From assembly GCF_017921815.1 (NCBI RefSeq), contig NZ_JAGEMM010000001.1, positions 1-64,000 on the forward strand: 64,000 bases of DNA, read 5' to 3'. Every line of letters begins with the position of its first letter. Position 1 is the first letter of the stretch. The stretch is from Microvirga antarctica. Its GTDB lineage: Bacteria; Pseudomonadota; Alphaproteobacteria; Rhizobiales; Beijerinckiaceae. The notes beneath the pieces were generated by a model. That model did not search any database, was not told the DNA's origin, and saw only the letters and a program-made list of their open reading frames with translations. A program made the position numbers and the translations under genes. Shown here in pieces: positions 1-8,433 of the stretch.

Positions 1-108
1 TTCGGACGCCTGAAGGACTGGCGTCGTGTCGCTACACGCTACGATCGATGCCCGACGGTCTTCTTCTCAGCCATCGCCCTCGCCGCCACCGTCATCTTCT
101 GGCTATAG
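1..108 (+). pseudogene. C-terminal end of an IS5-family transposase (cut by window edge)
   Basis: The first 35 codons read FGRLKDWRRVATRYDRCP and on to AIALAATVIFWL before a TAG stop. This is the characteristic C-terminus of IS5-family (IS427-like) DDE transposases, including the R-x-x-x-Y/R-x-x-R helix region after the last catalytic Glu. Only the end of the gene lies in the window, so whether the copy is intact cannot be judged. Confidence 0.85.
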
Positions 109-128
109 CCAATGAGTCCTGACCCTAA
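1..128 (+). mobile_element. Right end of an IS5-family insertion sequence
   Basis: Shortly after the transposase stop is TGAGTCCTGACCC (113-125), which has the look of the terminal inverted repeat of this IS group, followed by TAA as a possible short target duplication. The left end is outside the window, so the repeat cannot be paired; this boundary is inferred. Confidence 0.55.
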
Positions 129-164
129 GCCGTCGGGAATCGGTCTTGACCGGCTGATCCCCAC

Positions 165-932
165 TCAGCGAACATAGCTCGCCCCATTGACGTCGAGGGT
201 TGCGCCGCTGAGGTGGCGGCATTCTCCCGAGGCCAGGAATGTCACGAGAGCAGCTATTTCCCGTGGAGGTACCCACTCGCCCATGGCGAGACTGGAATTG
301 ACGGCCGCTGCACCACCCTGCGAAGCCGCAAAATTTTCAGACATCTGGGTCTGCACGACGCCCGGCGCGACCACGTAAGTGAAAATGTTCTCCTTCGCAT
401 ATCCCCGGGCGAGGGTCTGCGTCGCGGCTTTGATGGCGGCCTTGGAGGCGGCGTACGCGATCGTGTCCGGATCGGTGCTTCCACGCTGCGCCGACCAGCT
501 CGAAATCGTGATGATGATGCCACCCTTGCTCTGGCGAAAATGCCGAACGGCGTTGCGCAGAATTCTCGCAGGCGCCAGCACGTTAACCTGAAGGGTTTCT
601 GACCAGACGCGGTCCCAGGCAGCGTCATCTTCATCAATGCCACCATCCCACAACATCACCGCGGCATTGTTGACGACGACATCAATCCTGCCTCGCCAGC
701 CAAGCGCGGCGCTCCATAAAGCCTCCACAGCACCCATGTCGCTGAGGTCCGCCTGCAACAGCATTTTGCGATCCTCCGGGATATCGGACGTGGCCGATTG
801 CGCGCCTGCGAGATCGCTGCCGTATTGTGCAATGACCCTCGCGCCCGCTTCGCCGAGCGCTCGTGCAATGGCAGAGCCGATTCCCTTCGAGGCTCCGGTT
901 ACGAGAACCACCTTGTCGGCAAGATTCTGCAT
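165..932 (-). CDS. SDR-family NAD(P)-dependent oxidoreductase
   Basis: Classical short-chain dehydrogenase/reductase of 255 residues, the usual family length. The N-terminal Rossmann motif TGASKGIG binds NAD(P). NNAAV marks the central beta strand, and ISSWSA plus YAASK supply the catalytic Ser, Tyr and Lys. The C-terminus SGATLDVNGASYVR is typical of FabG-like SDRs. It probably interconverts a hydroxy group and a ketone on a small substrate, but the substrate cannot be read from the sequence. It lies 39 bp downstream of a second SDR on the same strand, so the two are probably co-transcribed with a divergent hydroxyacyl dehydrogenase as part of an IclR-controlled catabolic set. Confidence 0.9.
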   Translation of the reverse strand: MQNLADKVVLVTGASKGIGSAIARALGEAGARVIAQYGSDLAGAQSATSDIPEDRKMLLQADLSDMGAVEALWSAALGWRGRIDVVVNNAAVMLWDGGIDEDDAAWDRVWSETLQVNVLAPARILRNAVRHFRQSKGGIIITISSWSAQRGSTDPDTIAYAASKAAIKAATQTLARGYAKENIFTYVVAPGVVQTQMSENFAASQGGAAAVNSSLAMGEWVPPREIAALVTFLASGECRHLSGATLDVNGASYVR

Positions 933-971
933 GTGGACGTCTCCGTTAGTGTCTGAATCAGGTCGCTGTGC

Positions 972-1727
972 TCAGGCGATTCCAGCGTCAACCGGTAGCA
1001 GCAATCCGGTCTGCGCCGCTGACAGGTCACTGGCGAGAAACAACACTGAATTCGCAACGTCTTCATCGGTCGCCATTCGCTGCAAGGCGCTCTGTTCTGC
1101 ATTCTGGCGCAGGGCGTCCTCGACAGAAAGACCACCTTCTGCCGCGCGCGTTGTCATCCGCGTGATCAACGCTTCCGTCGCGATCGCTCCGGGCCCCACG
1201 GCGTTGACCCGAATCCCGTAGCGTCCGAGATCGAGCGCGGTCGCGCGAACGATGCCGAGGACGGCATGTTTGGTAGCCGAGTAAAGGCATTGACGGCCAT
1301 GGGCCTTCCAGGAATTCAATGAACCCAGCGCGATGATTGATCCACCGTCCTTTTTCATGGCAGGGACGACCGCTTTGATCGTTGCGGCTACGCCCCTCAC
1401 ATTGACGGCGAACACTCTGTCCCATTCATCGAAATCGATAGTCTCTGTTTCTCTCCAGGGCGGCACAAGCCCGGCATTTGCCACCACGATGTCGAGTCGT
1501 CCAAACTGCTCGCGAACTTTCGCGACGGCTGCCTGCAATTCAGCGGCGCTCCGTACGTCGACCTTGGCGGAAATCCATCCAGAGGGAGCCGCCTGAGCCA
1601 CGGCATCTTCATCGAGATCGAGCGCGATGCCAGTCGCACCTTCGCTCTGCAGGCGGTGGGCAATCGCTCGGCCGAGGCCACCACCGGCGCCTGTGACGAG
1701 TGCGACGCGGTTCTTCAACAGCCCCAT
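972..1727 (-). CDS. SDR-family NAD(P)-dependent oxidoreductase
   Basis: Second short-chain dehydrogenase (251 residues) of the cluster. Visible motifs are TGAGGGLG (cofactor binding), VANAG, the LGSLNSW serine region, and YSATK with the catalytic Tyr and Lys. An acidic residue after the second strand (ALDLDED) suggests NAD rather than NADP preference; this is inference from family behaviour. It is the first gene of a leftward pair. The gap to the divergent hydroxyacyl dehydrogenase carries one copy of the putative IclR operator (1787-1800). Substrate unknown. Confidence 0.9.
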   Translation of the reverse strand: MGLLKNRVALVTGAGGGLGRAIAHRLQSEGATGIALDLDEDAVAQAAPSGWISAKVDVRSAAELQAAVAKVREQFGRLDIVVANAGLVPPWRETETIDFDEWDRVFAVNVRGVAATIKAVVPAMKKDGGSIIALGSLNSWKAHGRQCLYSATKHAVLGIVRATALDLGRYGIRVNAVGPGAIATEALITRMTTRAAEGGLSVEDALRQNAEQSALQRMATDEDVANSVLFLASDLSAAQTGLLLPVDAGIA

Positions 1728-1786
1728 GTCTTCATCCTCTAATTTCCATTACTCTGCCAAATCTGCCCACGTCTGCAAAACGAAAA

Positions 1787-1800
1787 CGCACAAATGTTCG
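1787..1800. promoter_or_regulatory. Putative IclR operator, copy 1
   Basis: CGCACAAATGTTCG is an imperfect inverted repeat of form CGNACA-AA-TGTNCG. It sits between the leftward SDR gene (start 1727) and the rightward hydroxyacyl dehydrogenase (start 1917), where it could control both. The same motif recurs at 5280-5293 and 8387-8404. Confidence 0.6.
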
Positions 1801-1916
1801 CGTTTTTCCTCGCCTTCGTGAACGTGGAGCAACCAAGAGGAACGCCGGCAATTGATCTTCCGATCGAACGTGCGATATACGAACAACTGTTCGTCTTCCT
1901 CAAGGGGTGCACTCCA

Positions 1917-2873
1917 ATGGTCGAGGCTCTTGTCCGCAAGTCTCCCATCGCCATCATCGGTTCGGGAAGCATCGGTGTGGCATGGGCTATCGTATTCGCA
2001 CGCGCAGGCCATCCGGTGGCGGTACAGGATACGGACATCGGACGGCTCGAAGTAGCGAAGGGCGATCTTTCGTCACGGCTCGCGGCGCTTGAGAGCTTCA
2101 ACCTCATCGACGAACCACCGCACACCATCGCCGCACGCGTGCGGTGGTGCCGGGACCTCGCGGAAAGCGTCGCAGAAGCGGAGCTCGTGCTTGAAGCCGT
2201 CCCGGAAAATCTCGAGATTAAACGTATCGTCTTCTCGGCGCTTGATGTTGCTGCGCCCGCTGAATGCGTCCTCGCAAGTTCATCATCGGCCATCGCCGCA
2301 TCGCAGTTTGCGGGTCATTTGCCTAGCCGCGCCAGGGTGCTGGTGATCCACCCGGGCAATCCACCCTATCTCATTCGTGTCGTTGAACTTGTGCCGGCTC
2401 CATTTACCGAGCCCGCAATCGTGGATCGCGCAGAGGCGATTCTGTCGGGCGCTGGCATGGTCCCGGTGAGAGTGCGGAAGGAGGTCGAAGGTTTTGTGTT
2501 CAACCGGCTACAAGGGGCGGTTCTCCGGGAGGCCTATTGTCTCGTTCGCGACGGCGTCGCATCCGTCGAGGACATCGACTCCGTCATGCGCGAAGGCTTG
2601 GGACCGCGCTGGTCAATCATCGGCCCGTTCGAAACGGTGGACCTCAATACCCGCGGCGGCATCGAGGCGCATGCGAAACGGTTAGGACCCGCATATGCGC
2701 GGATGGGGGCGGAGCGGGGACAAAACGATCCCTGGACAGACGATCTCGTGGCAAAGGTAAGCGCCGAGCGTCGCGCCAAGCTACCGCTCAGCGCCTGGGA
2801 GGAACGCGTTGCATGGCGGGACCGGAAGCTCATGGCAATGGCCAAGATCCGCGTCTCCACGGACGAACCCTGA
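1917..2873 (+). CDS. 3-hydroxyacyl-CoA dehydrogenase family protein (lambda-crystallin / carnitine dehydrogenase type)
   Basis: NAD-dependent hydroxyacid dehydrogenase of about 318 residues. An N-terminal Rossmann motif IIGSGSIGVAWA is followed by SSSSAI and IHPGNPPYLIRVVELVPAP. That last motif carries the catalytic His of the 3HCDH fold in the variant seen in lambda-crystallin, L-gulonate dehydrogenase and carnitine dehydrogenase relatives. An upstream ATG at 1794 is in frame, but it overlaps the operator region and would add 41 residues unlike the family, so 1917, just before the Rossmann strand, is preferred. It is transcribed away from the SDR pair and probably oxidises a beta-hydroxy acid or similar polar substrate. 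Confidence 0.88.
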   Translation: MVEALVRKSPIAIIGSGSIGVAWAIVFARAGHPVAVQDTDIGRLEVAKGDLSSRLAALESFNLIDEPPHTIAARVRWCRDLAESVAEAELVLEAVPENLEIKRIVFSALDVAAPAECVLASSSSAIAASQFAGHLPSRARVLVIHPGNPPYLIRVVELVPAPFTEPAIVDRAEAILSGAGMVPVRVRKEVEGFVFNRLQGAVLREAYCLVRDGVASVEDIDSVMREGLGPRWSIIGPFETVDLNTRGGIEAHAKRLGPAYARMGAERGQNDPWTDDLVAKVSAERRAKLPLSAWEERVAWRDRKLMAMAKIRVSTDEP

Positions 2874-2895
2874 AACAGTCCCCTTCGCGCTGGCT

Positions 2896-3669
2896 TTATG
2901 GAAGTCCCATGGCGATCCGCTGTGCGCCGGCCTGCAGTTCCGGCAAGAAACGGACACGCATATCGTCCAGAGTGACGCGCGGCGTCGGGCACGTGATGTT
3001 CAGGGCCGCGACTGTTGTCCCCGCTCGGTCCTTGATCGGCACTGACATCGATCGCAGGCCGATTTCATATTCCTGATCGACGATGGCCCAGCCCTGGCGG
3101 CGGGCCTCATCAATGGCGGCGCGCAATTTCACCTTCGAGGTCATGGTATTGGGCGTCAGCTTCTCGACCTTGAGCGCTTCGAGGTAGGCCTCGAATTCGG
3201 CATCCGGCAGTGCGGCCAGGAGAACCCGTCCACTCGACATGGCGTGCGCCGGAGCGCGGCTGCCAATGCTGATGCCCACGTTGACGAAACGGCGGGACTC
3301 TGCTCGCGCGATGTAGATGACGGAGTCACGGTCCAGCACTGCGGCGAAGCAGGATTCCTCCAGTTTCTCGGCGAGTTCGTCCATGACGGGACGCAGAACT
3401 TCCGTGAGGTCCATTGATGCGAGAACCGAGAAGCCGAGTTCCAGCACCTTCGGCCGGAGGCGAAAATATTTGCCATTCGTCTCGGCATAGCCCTCACGGA
3501 CGAGCGTCAGCAGAAAGCGCCTTGCGGCGGCCCGGTTCATGTCGGTCCGCTCCGCCACTTCACTCAGCGTCATGGCGGGCTTGTTGCGGGTGAACGACCG
3601 GATAACCTCCAGTCCGCGCGCGAGAGAGTTTACAAAGTCGCGGCTTTCCTGTTCGACGATTTCGGGCAT
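2896..3669 (-). CDS. IclR-family transcriptional regulator
   Basis: A 257-residue IclR protein. The N-terminal winged HTH (roughly residues 13-75) contains SLARGLEVIRSF and the recognition region MTLSEVAERTDMNRAAARR. The C-terminal effector domain has the typical IGSRAPAHAMSSGRVLLAALP segment and a Cys in LNITCPTPRV near the ligand pocket. IclR proteins usually bind near-palindromes upstream of catabolic operons and respond to a pathway metabolite. It lies between the hydroxyacyl dehydrogenase and the aldehyde dehydrogenase, and the three CGCACAAATGT elements in the cluster are its likely targets. It ends 22 bp from the convergent hydroxyacyl dehydrogenase stop. Confidence 0.92.
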   Translation of the reverse strand: MPEIVEQESRDFVNSLARGLEVIRSFTRNKPAMTLSEVAERTDMNRAAARRFLLTLVREGYAETNGKYFRLRPKVLELGFSVLASMDLTEVLRPVMDELAEKLEESCFAAVLDRDSVIYIARAESRRFVNVGISIGSRAPAHAMSSGRVLLAALPDAEFEAYLEALKVEKLTPNTMTSKVKLRAAIDEARRQGWAIVDQEYEIGLRSMSVPIKDRAGTTVAALNITCPTPRVTLDDMRVRFLPELQAGAQRIAMGLP

Positions 3670-3717
3670 ATGGCAAATATCAATTCTAAAAGGGAGGGAG
3701 GCAGGAGGTGATCGGCG

Positions 3718-5211
3718 TCACTTCTCCAGACCGGCTACGCACAGATACTTTATCTCGAGAAAGTCTGCAATTCCGTGCCGGGAGCCCTCGCGCCCTGTCC
3801 CCGATTCCTTCATCCCCCCGAAGGGAGCGCCCTCGTAAGAAATAATTCCGGTATTGACGCCAACGACCCCGAACTCGAGCGCTTCACCAACCCGCCACAT
3901 ACGGCCGAGATCGCGGGTGAAATAGTAGGCGGCCAGCCCGAACTCCGTCGCATTCGCAAGGGCAATGCCCTCTTCTTCGGTCTCGAAGCGAAACACGGGT
4001 GCCAACGGTCCAAACGTTTCTTCCCTGGCGACGCGCATGGTGGGCGTGACGCCAGAGATGACCGTCGGCTGAAAGAACGTCCCGCCGAGAGAGTGGCGGC
4101 TGCCGCCGACCAAAATCTCCGCGCCGTTTTCCAGAGCATCCGCAATATGCTCCTCCACCTTGGCGACTGCCGCTTCGTCGATAAGGGGCCCTTGTTCGGA
4201 GTCAGGGTCCAAGCCGTCGCCGACTTTAAGTGCGGCTACGGCCTCTGAAAGACGCTTCACAAATGGCTCATAAATGGCCGACTGCACGAGAATGCGGTTC
4301 GCGCAGACACAGGTCTGTCCAGTATTGCGAAACTTGGATGCGATCGTTCCGGCCACGGCTGTCTCGATATCCGCGTCGTTGAAGACCAGAACGGGCGCGT
4401 TTCCCCCGAGTTCGAGCGACATTTTCTTCACGGTGCTGGCGCATTTCTGCATGAGCGCTTTGCCCACTTCGGTCGAACCAGTGAACGTCAACTTGCGGAC
4501 AATCGGGTTGGTGGCCAGCTCGTCGCCGACAACGCTGGCGGACCCGGCGAGAACGCTGAATACGCCATCAGGAATGCCGGCACGCCTTGCAAGCTCGCCC
4601 ATGGCCAGCGCCGAAAGCGGCGTGGCGCTTGCTGGCTTGAGCACCATGGTGCACCCGGCGGCCAGCGCGGGGCCGGCCTTACGGGTGATCATCGCCATCG
4701 GAAAATTCCATGGGGTGATGGCCGCGCAGACCCCGACCGGCTGATGAATGACGATCAGGCGCCGACCATCGGAATTGTGCGGAATGGTTTCGCCATAGAT
4801 GCGCTTCGCCTCTTCGGCATACCATTCGATGAAGGCCGCGCCGTAGAGAATTTCTCCTTTGGCTTCCTTCAGTGGTTTGCCCTGCTCAGCAGTCAGAATC
4901 GCCGCGAGATCGTCCGCGTGCAGCACCATCAAGTCGAACCACCGCCTCAGGATCGACGAACGTTCCTTCGCCGTCTTGGCCGCCCAGGCGGGGAGGGCGC
5001 GATGCGCCGCTTCGATGGCCCGGACCGTATCCTCGCGGGAGGCACTTGCCACTGTGGCGACCAAAGACCCGTTGGCCGGATTGGTGACATCCAGCGTCTT
5101 GCCGTCGGAGGAGGGGCACCAAGCGCCGTCAATGAACAGCTCGCTTTGGAGAAGGCCCGGGTCTTTCAACACGGGCAGGTTGCGGGTTTGAGTTGTGGCC
5201 AGATCAAGCAC
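3718..5211 (-). CDS. gabD: NAD(P)-dependent succinate-semialdehyde dehydrogenase (ALDH superfamily)
   Basis: A 497-residue aldehyde dehydrogenase closest in sequence style to GabD. ITPWNFP binds cofactor, FTGSTEVG is the NAD-binding turn, ELGGNAP holds the general-base Glu, and GQTCVCANR holds the nucleophilic Cys. The C-terminal FGGMKESGTGREG motif is typical of SSADH. It would oxidise a semialdehyde to the carboxylate, feeding central metabolism if the product is succinate. Its own putative IclR operator lies at 5280-5293, 69 bp upstream, so it may be transcribed apart from the gcvP-like pair. The exact substrate in this cluster is inference. Confidence 0.88.
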   Translation of the reverse strand: MLDLATTQTRNLPVLKDPGLLQSELFIDGAWCPSSDGKTLDVTNPANGSLVATVASASREDTVRAIEAAHRALPAWAAKTAKERSSILRRWFDLMVLHADDLAAILTAEQGKPLKEAKGEILYGAAFIEWYAEEAKRIYGETIPHNSDGRRLIVIHQPVGVCAAITPWNFPMAMITRKAGPALAAGCTMVLKPASATPLSALAMGELARRAGIPDGVFSVLAGSASVVGDELATNPIVRKLTFTGSTEVGKALMQKCASTVKKMSLELGGNAPVLVFNDADIETAVAGTIASKFRNTGQTCVCANRILVQSAIYEPFVKRLSEAVAALKVGDGLDPDSEQGPLIDEAAVAKVEEHIADALENGAEILVGGSRHSLGGTFFQPTVISGVTPTMRVAREETFGPLAPVFRFETEEEGIALANATEFGLAAYYFTRDLGRMWRVGEALEFGVVGVNTGIISYEGAPFGGMKESGTGREGSRHGIADFLEIKYLCVAGLEK

Positions 5212-5279
5212 GGGGCTCTCGCTCCAAAACGGCGTTGGGATTTAACGAAGGACACTCTAGCACCCCACCCGCAAAAATG

Positions 5280-5293
5280 CGCACAAATGTTCA
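5280..5293. promoter_or_regulatory. Putative IclR operator, copy 2
   Basis: CGCACAAATGTTCA matches copy 1 at 13 of 14 positions. It lies in the 117-bp gap between the gcvPB-like stop (5329) and the start of the semialdehyde dehydrogenase (5211), placed to regulate the latter. Confidence 0.6.
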
Positions 5294-5328
5294 TTAATGG
5301 GTGGGCGGCCGGGAGGTTTCTGATCTTT

Positions 5329-6897
5329 CTACGAGTCGCTATTCCCCACGGAGGGTCGCTTCCTTTTGTACGCCCGCCAGGTCATGGCCCAGCGGTCGGG
5401 ATCTTCCAGGCTCTCGTACTTCATCTGGTGGATGGACTGATTGTGCGGCGCGGTCTTGACAAGGTCCGGCGTCGCATAGGCTTCCGCGGAGATTTGCGCG
5501 AGGACCGCGATCCAGTAGTCGAGATCCTCTTTCGAATACATCTCACCAGCTTCCGGCGTGAACGGCTCCGGCACCAGCCACGGCTCATGACTCAGCCAGT
5601 AAGCGTCCATGCCGAAATCCACCATGCGATTTTGCACGTCCAGGGTGCCGATCCCGGTTTCGGCCTTCATGGTCTCGAGGCTGTACCGGGTCATCTCCAT
5701 CCGCCATGAATCCACGTCAGGGTTAGAGCGGGTGATGCCCCTGATCCCGAGCAGACCGACTTCCATGTAGTTGTTGGCCAGCACCGAGATATCGGATGCC
5801 TCATTGATCCCCTCGGCTCCCATGCTGCGCGCCCACGCATAGGCTTTCACCACCTGCGGAATGTTGCCCCAGAACTCCCGAACCTTCCCGGTGCTGTGGG
5901 GCCGGTCGGAATCGAGCGCGTAGCCGTTCTCCGTCTTGATCACCACCGGAGCCGGAAGGAATGGGGCGAGGGCCTCCGAACAGCCATAGGCGCCCACGGC
6001 AGGCCCGCCGCCGCCTTTCGGGGCACCAAAGGTCTTATGGAGCATGTACATGCAGGCGTCGAAACCGATCTCTCGCGCCCGGATCTTGCCCATGACGCCA
6101 TTGAAGTTCGCGTGGTCGTAGAAGCAGAGGCCGCCAGCCTCGTGAACGATCCGCACCCATTCCTTGATATGAGGATTATAAATTCCCATGTCGTCCGGAT
6201 TGTTGATCATCAGGGCGGCCGTGCGGTTCGACACAGCGGCTTTCAGCGCCTCGAGGGACGGATAACCGTCTTCCTCGAGCATCAGCGTGATCACCTTGAA
6301 CCCTGCCGCAGCCGCTGTCGCGGGATTGCACGGATGGGTCTGGATGGTGGTGATGATCTCGTCGCGTTGTTCGAGTTCGCCGCGCGATGCATGGTAGGCG
6401 CGTGTCACGCAGCAATGGGTATAGGCTGCATCCGCGCCGCCGCCCGCCTGAAAGACGAACTGATCCATGCCCGACAATTCGCGCAGGATGAGATCGAAAT
6501 TATGGACGATCTCGAGGGTACCCTGCAGATCTTCCTCGCTCTGATGGGGATGCACCTGCGCCAGCTCCGGGCGCGCAACGACGGCTTCGTTGACCGGCGC
6601 GTTGTATTTCATCGTGCACGTCCCGAAGAGACTGATGCCCATCATGCCGAGCGTCTGCTGCGACAGGTGGAGATAGTGCCGCAGCACTTCGGGCTCGGAC
6701 AACTCCGGAAGAGAGGGCCTCGCCTTGCGCCGCATACTCGCAGGGATCATCGCGTCGATGCTCCCCGCAGCCGCGCGCAAGGCGTCTTCCGCCTGCGGAA
6801 ACACGATTCCGCGCCGGCCGGGATGTCCCATCTCCATGACGACGGGTTCGTCCCACACCGCCGCGTGATAGTTGCGAAGTTTGATGGCGTTTGTCAT
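5329..6897 (-). CDS. GcvPB-like PLP-dependent protein (divergent glycine dehydrogenase subunit 2)
   Basis: A 522-residue fold-type I PLP protein aligned by eye with glycine dehydrogenase subunit 2. GTCTMKYNAPVNE matches the family's GSCTMKYNP motif. LHKTF carries the PLP lysine (Lys288). GGGG glycines and LAPFLPAP follow as in the family. Several otherwise conserved stretches differ: DSAHGTNPA becomes QTHPCNPAT (around 186-194), TPHGGGGP becomes APKGGGGP, and YYDGANLN becomes FYDHANFN. In the glycine cleavage system this subunit with GcvPA decarboxylates glycine onto the H-protein lipoyl arm. No gcvT or gcvH is near, so another amino-acid substrate is possible. Its ATG overlaps the gcvPA-like stop by 4 bp (ATGA), implying coupled translation. 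Confidence 0.8.
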   Translation of the reverse strand: MTNAIKLRNYHAAVWDEPVVMEMGHPGRRGIVFPQAEDALRAAAGSIDAMIPASMRRKARPSLPELSEPEVLRHYLHLSQQTLGMMGISLFGTCTMKYNAPVNEAVVARPELAQVHPHQSEEDLQGTLEIVHNFDLILRELSGMDQFVFQAGGGADAAYTHCCVTRAYHASRGELEQRDEIITTIQTHPCNPATAAAAGFKVITLMLEEDGYPSLEALKAAVSNRTAALMINNPDDMGIYNPHIKEWVRIVHEAGGLCFYDHANFNGVMGKIRAREIGFDACMYMLHKTFGAPKGGGGPAVGAYGCSEALAPFLPAPVVIKTENGYALDSDRPHSTGKVREFWGNIPQVVKAYAWARSMGAEGINEASDISVLANNYMEVGLLGIRGITRSNPDVDSWRMEMTRYSLETMKAETGIGTLDVQNRMVDFGMDAYWLSHEPWLVPEPFTPEAGEMYSKEDLDYWIAVLAQISAEAYATPDLVKTAPHNQSIHQMKYESLEDPDRWAMTWRAYKRKRPSVGNSDS

Positions 6898-8312
6898 GAG
6901 GCAAGAGCCTTGCTCAGCGCGGAGTGAAGCCTGTCGAGATCAGACTGACTGTGAATCTCTGTGACGCAGAACAAGGCGGCTTGGCCGAGCTCCGGGAAAT
7001 CCGCGGAAAGATCCTTGCCCCCGAAAATCGCCTCCTTGCGCAAGCGTCGATTAATCTCAGCGACGCTCATCCCGGTCTCATTGAAATCGACGACGAATTC
7101 CTTGAAGAACGGACCCTCAAGCCTGATCCTGATGCCGGGTATCTCCTCCAGACGCTTTGCGGCGTAGTGGGCGCGCTGAAGAATGAGCGTCCCGACGTCG
7201 TGAAAGCCCTCAGGTCCCAGCAGCGACATGTAGACAGCGTTCGCGACAGCCCACATGTAAACAGAGTTACCTGTCCAATCCTTCCCCTTGTCGCGCATGC
7301 CGTAGGACGATTGATGGAACAGGCTCAGGCCGAACCCCCGCTCCCCGGCCTTGATGGTCTCACCAATGCTGATCATCAGGGTGGGATATTCGCGGGCATA
7401 TTTCACTTCGTCGCGCGACGCGATGTATCCACCGACGCCGCCACCGCAGTTCATATGGACGCCCAAAGGTTGCGTCGGGCCGACAGTGATATCGGCACCG
7501 AAATCGGCGGGCGCTGCCAGGACGCCAAGGGAAATCGGATCCGCGCCGACAATGGTCTCCGCGCCGTGAGCCCTGGCCAATGCCGCGATCTCTGCGCCTT
7601 GCGACTCGATGATGCCGAAATACGACGGTGTTTCAAAGTAGACGGCCGCAACGCGCTCATTGAGTTTTGCGCGGAGGTCAGACAGATCAAGAAGGCCGGT
7701 GGCGGGGTCATAGGCGACGAGCGTGACCGCAAGATGATCCGACATCTCCGGCGGTTCGCAGTAGTTGCGAATGACCGACAGGCGCTCCGGATCGATCGCC
7801 TTCACCACCAGAACTTCTCTTCGTCCTGTAATGCGCGACGCCATCCTCAGCGCGTGACCGGCCGCGCAGCCCCAGCTGTATACCGGGAGCCCAACCAATT
7901 CCATGTTCACCAATTCGCCGATCTGGCTACAGAACTCGAACCAGGCCTGGTTGCGGCCATGGTCGGACATGGGCGACCCGAACACAGAGGTAAGGAATTC
8001 GGAACGGCGGACGATCTCCTCGCAAACCGCAGGCACATAATGTTGCCAGCACCCCGCGCCAAGAAAATTGAGGTTGGCTTCGCAGGTCTGATTCTTCGAC
8101 AGGGTCTGTATCAGATGACGCCGCAATTCGCTCTCGGAGCTCAGGGCCGGCGGCAGAGCGAGGGGGCGAGAAAGACGATGGTCGGCGGGGATTTGCTCGA
8201 ACAATTCCTCGATGGTTTTTGCACCGATCGCCGCGAGCATTTCCTGTTTGGTGCTCTCGACCGAATTGGCCATCCAAGGGTGAGCGGTCCCACGTGCGTA
8301 CGTCACGATCAT
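6894..8312 (-). CDS. GcvPA-like protein (divergent glycine dehydrogenase subunit 1)
   Basis: About 472 residues, partner of the downstream GcvPB-like protein. Family landmarks are the N-terminal EMLAAIGAKTIEELFEQIP, FLGAGCWQHYVPAV and RSEFLTS. It differs where canonical subunits read TPYQPEISQGTLQ (here FGSPMSDHGRNQAW) and MYDGATA (here VYSWGCAAG), the same kind of departure seen in the partner. The start at 8312 is preferred because HPWMANSVES aligns with the family's hPYIPNT N-terminus; GTG 8333 and ATG 8273 are alternatives. A perfect copy of the putative IclR operator lies 75 bp upstream. Confidence 0.8.
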   Translation of the reverse strand: MIVTYARGTAHPWMANSVESTKQEMLAAIGAKTIEELFEQIPADHRLSRPLALPPALSSESELRRHLIQTLSKNQTCEANLNFLGAGCWQHYVPAVCEEIVRRSEFLTSVFGSPMSDHGRNQAWFEFCSQIGELVNMELVGLPVYSWGCAAGHALRMASRITGRREVLVVKAIDPERLSVIRNYCEPPEMSDHLAVTLVAYDPATGLLDLSDLRAKLNERVAAVYFETPSYFGIIESQGAEIAALARAHGAETIVGADPISLGVLAAPADFGADITVGPTQPLGVHMNCGGGVGGYIASRDEVKYAREYPTLMISIGETIKAGERGFGLSLFHQSSYGMRDKGKDWTGNSVYMWAVANAVYMSLLGPEGFHDVGTLILQRAHYAAKRLEEIPGIRIRLEGPFFKEFVVDFNETGMSVAEINRRLRKEAIFGGKDLSADFPELGQAALFCVTEIHSQSDLDRLHSALSKALAS

Positions 8313-8386
8313 ACCTCGGCTGCAGCGGCCCACGAAAAGCGGATTTTTGAGACCCGGCTAGGGGGCGCGCGATGATAATGCTCAAA

Positions 8387-8404
8387 TTCGCACAAATGTG
8401 CGAA
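8387..8404. promoter_or_regulatory. Putative IclR operator, copy 3 (most symmetric)
   Basis: TTCGCACAAATGTGCGAA is an 18-bp inverted repeat with a central AA. It lies upstream of the gcvPA-like start (8312) and downstream of the AcoX-like gene, and shares the CGCACAAATGT core with copies 1 and 2. Confidence 0.65.
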
Positions 8405-8433
8405 AGCGGCAATATCCCGCGATTGGTTTTAGC

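Noticed and set aside
4744-5709. A 321-codon rightward frame
   Set aside because: It is antisense to the semialdehyde dehydrogenase and the gcvPB-like gene, both with clear motifs; its composition is a high-GC shadow.
5329-8312. A complete glycine cleavage operon
   Set aside because: No gcvT, gcvH or lpd gene is present and conserved P-protein motifs are altered.
6924-8375. A 483-codon rightward frame
   Set aside because: It is antisense to the gcvPA-like gene, which has family motifs; no plausible protein features.
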